From assembly GCA_018881555.1 (NCBI GenBank), contig JACAXG010000201.1, positions 1 through 64,000 of the forward strand: DNA of 64,000 nucleotides, given 5' to 3'. Source of the stretch: Amblyornis subalaris (taxonomy: Eukaryota; Chordata; Aves; Passeriformes; Ptilonorhynchidae). The notes below the pieces were generated by a model. That model had not been told where the DNA came from. It searched no databases and worked only from the letters and a program-made list of their open reading frames with translations. Below are positions 57,241-64,000 of the stretch, piece by piece (within the stretch, counting starts at the first letter, position 1; every line of letters begins with the position of its first letter). Both the position numbers and the translations under genes were made by a program.

Positions 57241-59744
57241 AAAAAAGGGAGAAGGTAGGAAGTTGGAGCTGGAACCTGATTTAGTATTTTCATTTATGAC
57301 CTGGGTAGAGTGCACAGATGTGCAGTGCTTATGTCACTGATGATGTCATTGGGGAGCCTGGGTGCAGAGATCACACCTCTGTCCTGGCAGAGCAGGGGGA
57401 ATGAAGTGACAGAATGGGGCTGAGGCGGCGTTGTGCTCGTGGGGGCTTACAGAAAAAGCCTGTTAAGATGAAGTTATATAAAAGAAAAAGACCCAGAAAC
57501 AGTAATTGGTTGTTTGAATGGTTGTTATTTGTCAGCATGATGCATTTGGGAAGACAAAGGAAAAAAGCAGGGAGGAGGAGGAAAAATGATACTGTGGTTC
57601 AGAGCACTGGTAGGAGCATCGCGTGGGTAGTATCATCACCCTCTGATCAGTTGGTTTCCTTTTAATCACCTGTTTGCAAAGAGGATTTTTCTGGTTTTGT
57701 TTTCAGGGGCTCTGGTTGTCATTTCTGTTTAAGTTCTTTATGTCTGCTGATCAGCAAATGCTCTTGGCCTGTTTCTTATGTTTCTTACCAGCCTAAGAAG
57801 CTGGTGGTGTTCATTCCATGGTTCTTCATGGGTGCTGAAACTGAAACTAGTATTTCAATTACTGAAGGTAATTTTTGAAATGGAACGAGTCCTGATGTTT
57901 AATCCAGAGATTTTGATGATTCACTCCAGCACCAGTCATTGCACAATCCTCAGCATGTCTGCCTGTACAATCCAGTGACATCTACTCAGATTAGAAACGG
58001 GAAGGCAGTAATAGTAGAACATCTTCCCTTTAAAAACCTACTACATTGTTTTAGAAGTATTTTTTTAATTATTATGTTTTGTTACACGTTGCTCTCTAGC
58101 TCACTGGGAGCAGATAGATATTTTGTTTCTTAATTGTCACCATGTCAGCTTTTTCTCAAATGGAAAAAATACCTTTAATATTAAAATTTAACTAGATATA
58201 TAAATGCTTGTCACACTCTTAATGTAGAGCAGCACCCTTGAACAGAATCAATTAGAGCAAAATAATGTCTGTATGTTATCACTTTTCATGGAGAGCTGTT
58301 GACAGCAGAGCAGGCTGGGGGGGTCTCCTCCTCTGCTTTCCATCCGGAGCTGAAGTTCACCCCAAACCCACTGTTTGAGGAATCCTGACAATCCTGACCC
58401 TTTGGGAGCCTCACAAGGCTTCTCAGGTGCTCTTCTGTATATAAAATTAACTTGCAGAAAGTCAAATTTTTTTAATTCCTTACAATGTTGTGATATTTGG
58501 TTTTTGTTGTTTTTTTTATTTTCTTTTTGAAGCGTGAGGTTTAATGTTTCCAGCCTTCTCCTGGAAGTTGTGTTCTCCCAGTTTTGGTGGCTTGTATGAC
58601 GTGTAGTCACTGTTCATGTGATAAAGTTTATGTGCTTAGAGGATTGAAACGCTAATTTCAACCATTTTATCTTCTAATGATTTCAAAAATTTGGATAAAA
58701 CCTCGTGTGGGAAGTTGTATTTTTGGTGTGGTGGAATGCTGGAATCTGTGCAAAATGATGTTAAAATTTTTTATTTTTCATTTTTCATTTGTTTTTGGGG
58801 TTAAAAAGTGATTTTTAATGCAGTTCTCAAGTGATATTGTTAGTAACCTTGCAAAAGTTTTGTACTAACATGTAATTTTTGTGTAATGCTTCACTACACT
58901 GAGTCTTTCATAAAATCCTCCTCTTGCCAATGCCCCTGTGTTGGAGAATTGTGGGAATGTGACTGGGATAGGCAAGATGCGAAGTGCTCTGCAGCAAATT
59001 AGTTGTTGGATGAGGTCTGGGAGTCTCCAGGCTCGTCTGGCAGAGCAGCCTGTGCTTGTTGACAAGTCACAGCGCTGCTCATGTAGAAATAATTTTGTCT
59101 CCGGAGAAAAGAGGACGGAGAGCCCTGGGAAAACATCTGCTTTTTGGTTCAGTATGAAGCGGTGAGGATAGCAGGCAAGAGACAGCTCGGACCAAACTCG
59201 TAATAAATGCATCAGCCATGGCTTTTTGTCCATGAGGGAATTACTTATTGATCATTATGGAACCAACATTAACAGCATGAAATCCTATGTCTCACTGAGG
59301 TAGCAAATGTGTCATACAAATAGTAACCAATTTCATTTGGGTTCCAAAGCAGCAGCCAATTTAGTACGAACTCTGCAAGACTGTCGTGTTTCCATCTGAT
59401 GTTAGAGGGAATGTTGTGAAGGGTCCTGTGGGTGAGTTTAATAATTGTTTTTGGTATAAAGCCCTGTCTGCTTTCAAGGATTTTCTGTGTTTACTGCCCA
59501 TGAAACACTTGTGAATTCAGCCTTAAAGCTGCTGCCCACACACAGAAAATGGTGACTTGAGTTAAACTTTTAAATTAATGGCCCAGATCTTAAAAACGAG
59601 CATTCAATATTTATCAATTCTTGCCTTTTCTATCTTTGAAATACAATGCAGTTATTTAGGAGAGGGAGAAACAAAAAACAGTCAGGTAATTTGTAATGGA
59701 GTTGATGGCAAAGGTCTAAATGCTGCTGGTCCTCCTTGCTTTGG
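57241..59744. other. Intronic unique sequence
   Basis: About 2.5 kb AT-rich; no exon, CR1 or LTR is recognised. Confidence 0.45.
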
Positions 59745-59770
59745 AGGGTTAGGGTTAGGATTAGGGTTAG
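59745..59770 (+). repeat. Short interstitial telomere-like repeat
   Basis: GGGTTAGGGTTAGG, then ATTAGGGTTAG: about four TTAGGG units with one degenerate unit, on the plus strand, immediately 5' of a hairpin and a long CR1. Confidence 0.88.
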
Positions 59771-59800
59771 CTGAGCTAATGCCAATAGGTATTAGCTCAG
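59771..59800. repeat. Perfect 10-bp stem hairpin
   Basis: CTGAGCTAAT (59771-59780) and ATTAGCTCAG (59791-59800) are exact reverse complements around a 10-nt loop. It lies exactly between the telomere-like repeat and the 5' edge of a CR1. Confidence 0.9.
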
Positions 59801-60675
59801 TGTTGTCCCAGTCCTATTTAATACCTTTATTGTTGATCTGGATGAGGGGATCGAGTGCCTCACCCTCAGTGAGTTTACAGACAACATGAAATTGTGCAGA
59901 AGTATCAGTCTGTGGGAGGGCAGGAAATTCTGCAGAGTGGCTGTGGCAGGCTGGATTGATGGGCTTAGACCACCAGGGTGAGGGTCAGCAAGGCCACATG
60001 CCAGGTCCTTGTACTTGGGTCGCAGCAACCCCAGGGAGCACTCCAGGCAGCAGAGGGGCTGGAAAAGGCCCTGCGGATGCTGTTGACAGCGGCTGGACAT
60101 GTGCCCAGGTGGGCAAGAGGCCGGTGGGCAAGAGGCCAGTGGTCCCTGGGCTGTCTCAGCACTGGGGGGGCAGCAGGGCTGGGGCAGTGCCCGTCCCTGT
60201 GCTGGCGCTGCTGGGGCACCTCCAGTGCTGGGGGCAGTTCTGAACCCCTCAGTTCAGCANGGACATTAAGGAGCTCGAGCGTGTGCAGGGCAGGGAACAG
60301 AGCTGGGGAAGGGGCTGGAGCACCAGGGGCGGCTGAGGGGACTCAGCCTGCAGAAAAGGAGGCTGTGGGGGGACCTTCTCACTCTATAACTCCCTGACAA
60401 GAGGGGGCAGCAAGGTGGGGATGGGGCTCTGCTCCCAGGGAACAATGCACAGGACAAGAGGAAACGGCCTCGAGCTGTGCCAGGGGAGGTTTACTTTGGA
60501 CATCAGAAGGAATTTCTTCATGGAAAGGGTGGTCAGGCATTGGAAAGGGCTGCGCAGGGAGGTGGTAGAATCCCCATGCCTTCAGATGTCCAAGGAAGGC
60601 CTGGACGCGGCACTCAGTGCTCTGGGCTGGTGACCAGGGGGTGTTTTCCAGCCCCAGTGATTCTGTGATTCTGTT
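59801..60675 (+). mobile_element. Long CR1 LINE (end of ORF2 plus 3' UTR)
   Basis: The longest CR1 in the window (~875 bp), sense. It starts in the 3' part of the reverse-transcriptase ORF ('tttattgttgatctggatga', 'gacaacatgaaattgtgcag', 'gccaggtccttgtacttggg'), passes 'tgctgggggcagttctgaac' and 'gagcgtgtgcagggcaggga', and ends GATTCTGTGATTCTG. It is non-coding now (frameshifts, stops, an N at 60260). A 15-bp tandem duplication lies at 60108-60137. Its last ~290 bp are shared with the duplicated block at 39637. Confidence 0.93.
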
Positions 60676-60986
60676 ACTCCTATTAGCCTTCCCTTAACCG
60701 GGGGCAGTGCTTGTGCTGTAGCTGTGCCAGCTGCTGCTTGCTCACCTGTAATATTTAACTAATGGGGAGCAGTAAAGGGACTTTAATTTTACAGCACGAT
60801 TTTAAACCGACTAATTTCCTGGGAAATGCCATTTCATGGTTTGGGAATTGCTGTGTGCTTTAAACTCTGCTTGTTAAACTTGCTGAGATGAGAAACTCAC
60901 CCCTAAGTGCAGAGTTGTGCAGCTGGAGAATCTAAGCAAGAACTGCTTCCCCTCTCTCTAAACTAGGGATTGCAATTAGTGGAACC
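60386..60986 (+). repeat. Duplicated segment, intronic copy
   Basis: Same-orientation partner of 39637-40272. Here the CR1 at the left boundary continues without a break into upstream CR1 sequence (…GGACCTTCTCACTCTATAACTCC), so this copy looks ancestral. Homology ends at ATTAGTGGAACC (60986), after which the sequence is AT-rich rather than CpG-rich. Confidence 0.92.
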
Positions 60987-62399
60987 ATTTGACTCTGAGC
61001 CAGTTTGAACAGCCTGCCTTAATCTAAATAAAACTCAAATGCTTTGAGCAAGTTTTGCCTCCCTTTTTCCCTATCAGGCTTTAATAAATAAATTAAATAA
61101 TGAGATGCAGAAAGCTCAAAATAGTACTGCAGAGCTCTTGGCAGGCAGGAAAGCAGCTGTTCTTGTGGGTGGGATGAAGAGGAAAAACAAGTTGGGNCTT
61201 CAACCTGCTCTTGCCTGTCCCCATAGCAGACTGCTGTGACAGCTCACCTTCTTCCCAGAGCTCATCCCAGCCAGTGACACTCCTGAGAGCTGGGCACCAC
61301 TCTTCCCTCTTCTTTGGGAATCATGTTTGGATTTTGAGGTTTCAGCTCTATGTGTTCAGGTGTGTACTAGGGCTCTAACATGATCTGGGCTATGGGAACC
61401 TTACCTGGTCAAACACTTGTGGTCCAGATACTTGGGACACTTGGAGGGGCTCTGTAATTGGATGTGTGAGTTTTAAAATTTCCTAGGAGACATCATGCCG
61501 ACGTCCTTTTTTTTTTGTCGTGAAATTATGAATTTTTATTTGTACTTTTGCATAGATGATTTTAGCATAAGAACAAAATGGTTCATGAAAGCTGTTGTCC
61601 AGTGTCTGGTACCTTTGTATTTTTCGTATGTCTAAGAGGAATTTATCTCTGTAATTGCTTAACTTCTTATTTCTTGTGCTGTAAATTACCTCTGTGACAG
61701 ATTAGTTTAAAGCACAGGAGATGAAGAGGAAGATACTGACTTTATGATGCATTGATGTATCCGTGGTTAGATTGGGGAAGCATTCAGCTAGAATTTCGTC
61801 ATTTGACCTGAAGTTTGTTATTTATTGTGTTAAATATCTTAAATGAGGGCTAAGACACCAAGATTGCCCTCAGTGCAATACCTGTGCTATATCTGTGTGT
61901 GTTCCTCAGTCCCACAGTAGCACAGGAAGCTGCCTTGGGCCTGGAAAAAAAGTACATCCAAGAGGAAAAGAGGCTTGTAGACACCCAAGTCACATCAACA
62001 CTTTGAAACCCTTCCCGTGACAGCCAAGCGCGGACAATGCAGCAGTGTTGGAGTGTGCCAGAGGGAAGCACTCTACGTGAAGTGAGTTATGGGTTTCTGC
62101 TCTGGAGGACTCCACATAAGTGGTTCTCCTAATGCTCCCTCATAGAGTCCAATGAAGTATCATTTTTTTTCAGCAATTTTAAGGCAGGAATGAACTTTTC
62201 CTTACAGGGTCTAAGGGTGCAGACAGAGGGTGGTCGGTGTTTCTAAGTAATGTTTTAAGCCATCTTAGTTATGAATAGAGATAATGAAATGAAAATTTAG
62301 GAAGCTAAATCTTTTCCTTTCTTGTTTTTCTTAATGCACTATGCCAGACACAGCAACATTTTGTGCATGATTCCTTGTTAGTGCAAACTAACATGCTTT
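60987..62399. other. Intronic unique sequence
   Basis: No exon or repeat family is recognised; a T-run lies at 61507-61516. Confidence 0.45.
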
Positions 62400-62654
62400 T
62401 AGAATCATGGAATGGTTTGAGTTAGAAGGGAGCTTAAAGATCATGTTGTTCCATCCCCCTGCCATGGGCAATGATACCTTTCACTAAACCAGGTTGTTCT
62501 GAGCCCTGTCCAACCTGGTCTTGGACACTTTCAGAGATGGGGCAGCCACAGCTGCTCTGGGCAACCTGTGCCAGGGCCTCATCTCTCCTATAGAAAATAA
62601 TTTCTTCCTAATATCTAATCTAAACCCTCCCTCATTTTAGGGCCATTTCCTATG
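62400..62654 (-). mobile_element. CR1 LINE 3' fragment
   Basis: Antisense copy: TAGAATCATGGAATGGTTTG, 'cccctgccatgggcaatgat', 'gctgctctgggcaacctgtg', 'tttcttcctaatatctaatc', ending near GGGCCATTTCC. Confidence 0.93.
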
Positions 62655-63475
62655 GATGTTACCATACTGAGAAAAGGATTGGTGATGACTAAATCCTGAA
62701 TAAGAAGTTGAGACTTTTTTTAGAGTTGTTTAGTTGAGAGGTGGCCTGTCAGTCATGTTCAGCTTGAGAGCGAAGTGAGGGGTTATTTCAAAACTTTGCG
62801 TAACTAGTGTTGAGCCACCGTCTTTGTTTTTGTTGTCACAAATCTTGGGAGCAGATGGAATTTCATTTTTTCCCACTACCGTCCCAGAATAACTCCTTTC
62901 AAAGTCATTTTGGAGGCAATATGAAAGGTGCATATTGCAGAGCTGGGGATGGAAGCAGTGATTTTTGCAGCTACACCTTCCCTTGGGGAGTTTGACTCCT
63001 TGCTGGCTGGGTTGAAGGATGTCCACAATTGTGGTATTTTTTAGATGGATCTATTTGTCTGTTTGATTTGTTGTTTTGTGTTCTTGATTTTTTAAAGGAA
63101 GAGTTTCTTTGTAGTGATTATCAAGAGATCTGCAGAGTAAGACACTGCCTTACTACAGGAAAAGAGAAAAAAAGCCCCACCGTGCAGGAACATCCACCTC
63201 TGCAACTAAGGAATCGGGAGGCTGCGGCGTGACCTTCCCTGCATCAAGAGTGTTTCATAGACAAACACTCCAGAGCTACTTATCCTAGAAAGAAATGCTA
63301 ACAGGTCTTGGACTATGAAGATATTCTAGTGAGACTGTTGCTAAGGCAGCATTGACACAAACCATAAATTCTGTGTTATGTGCCAATGAATGCATTGTTT
63401 CCAAATTTTCAAGGTTTGTTCCAAAAATGAAATGGTTTCGCATAGACTTTGCTGTATTAAAGTGTGCTTAAAAAG
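62655..63475. other. Intronic unique sequence
   Basis: No exon or repeat is recognised. Confidence 0.45.
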
Positions 63476-63869
63476 TCATAGAATTTCAGAAAATTTTAGG
63501 TTGGAGGGACCTTAAAGCTCATCTCATTGCACCCCCAGCCATGGGAAGGGACACCTTCCACTATCCCAGGGTGCTCCAAGCCCTGTCCAGCCTGGCCATG
63601 GACACTTCAGGGATCCAGGGACAGCCACAGCTTCTCTGGACAACCTGTGCCAGGGCCTCACCACCCTCACAGGCAACAATTCCTTCCCAATATCCCATCT
63701 ATCCCTGCCCTCTGGCAGTGGGAAGCCATTCCCTGTGTCTTGTCCCTCCATGCCTTGTCACAAGTCCCTCTCCAGCTCTCTTGGAGCCCCTTTAGGCACT
63801 GGCAGGGGCTCTGAGCTCTTCCTGGAGCCTTTTCTTTTCCAGAACACTGCCAGCCCTCCTAGACTGTCT
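63476..63869 (-). mobile_element. CR1 LINE 3' fragment, long
   Basis: Antisense copy from TCATAGAATTTCAGAAAATT through 'ccatgggaagggacaccttc', 'caagtccctctccagctctc' and 'gagccccTTTAGGCACTGG', to the decayed 'ttttccagaacactgccagc' end. Confidence 0.94.
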
Positions 63870-64000
63870 TCGTCTTAAAGATGGATTTTCTTTTTCTAAA
63901 ACTGAGTTTTCTTGCTGCTTTTTCTGCCCTGGTAAGGAATCAAGGCCTGGTTTTAATAGCCAAGAATTTCTGTTGGTGGGTTAGGAAATACCTGACCTGG

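Larger units (their letters stand above)
40717..64000 (+). other. ATRN: ATRN intron 1, 5' portion
   Basis: The intron begins GTGAGACCCC at 40717. No further exon of attractin was recognised to the window end, so intron 1 exceeds 23 kb, in keeping with the long first intron of mammalian ATRN. It carries CR1 copies in both orientations, two LTRs and several tandem repeats, listed separately. Confidence 0.85.

Noticed and set aside
1..64000. CRISPR arrays, bacterial operons, rRNA or tRNA genes
   Set aside because: No regular repeat-spacer arrays, no rRNA sequence and no tRNA cloverleaf with A/B boxes were seen; the repeats here are CR1, LTRs and tandem satellites.

Overview
This window is almost certainly nuclear DNA from a bird. 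About three dozen CR1 LINE 3' ends lie on both strands. Each has the avian CR1 tail (variants of ATTCTATGATTCT in sense, or TCATAGAATCATAGAAT in antisense) next to the conserved 'ccttaaag.tcat' and 'ctgcccatggcaggg' blocks. There are also avian-type retroviral solo LTRs, no Alu/L1-like material, and no bacterial or viral gene organisation. Nearly all open frames longer than 60 codons are chance frames or translations of CR1 repeats.

The one gene recognised with confidence is ATRN (attractin), plus strand. Exon 1 has coding sequence 40412-40716: start codons, a signal peptide, and the first EGF-like module ending in the family signature CQHCGGRFR. A GTGAGA splice donor follows, and the rest of the window (40717-64000) is the 5' part of ATRN intron 1. 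No second ATRN exon was found. The exon sits in a TATA-less CpG island with GC boxes and a short upstream ORF in a strong Kozak context.

Layout. 1-9.6 kb: repeat-poor sequence with a degenerate 42-bp minisatellite at the left edge (178-690), one coding-like minus-strand frame (1334-1636), one CR1 end, and an orphan CpG island at 8.57-9.56 kb that could be the promoter of an unidentified neighbour. 9.6-39.6 kb: intergenic sequence with many CR1 fragments and a complete alpharetrovirus-like solo LTR (22811-23155) with a 6-bp target duplication. 39.6-41.4 kb: ATRN promoter and exon 1, a 72-bp tandem duplication across the exon 1/intron 1 junction, a G-rich 32-bp minisatellite and a 29-bp repeat. 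41.4-64 kb: intron with CR1s, a complete 1.2-kb ERVL-type solo LTR with a 5-bp target duplication (51145-52360), another LTR carrying a 40-bp near-perfect palindrome, and a telomere-like repeat abutting a long CR1.

The strongest observations are: (i) a ~0.6-kb segment directly upstream of the ATRN CpG island (39637-40272) that recurs about 20.7 kb away inside intron 1 (60386-60986) at high identity, with CR1 continuity indicating the intronic copy is ancestral; (ii) the exact 72-bp duplication of the exon 1 splice-donor region; (iii) the ALV-like and ERVL-like solo LTRs, both with defined ends; (iv) the orphan CpG island. I found no previously undescribed multi-gene system; the novelty here is structural and regulatory.
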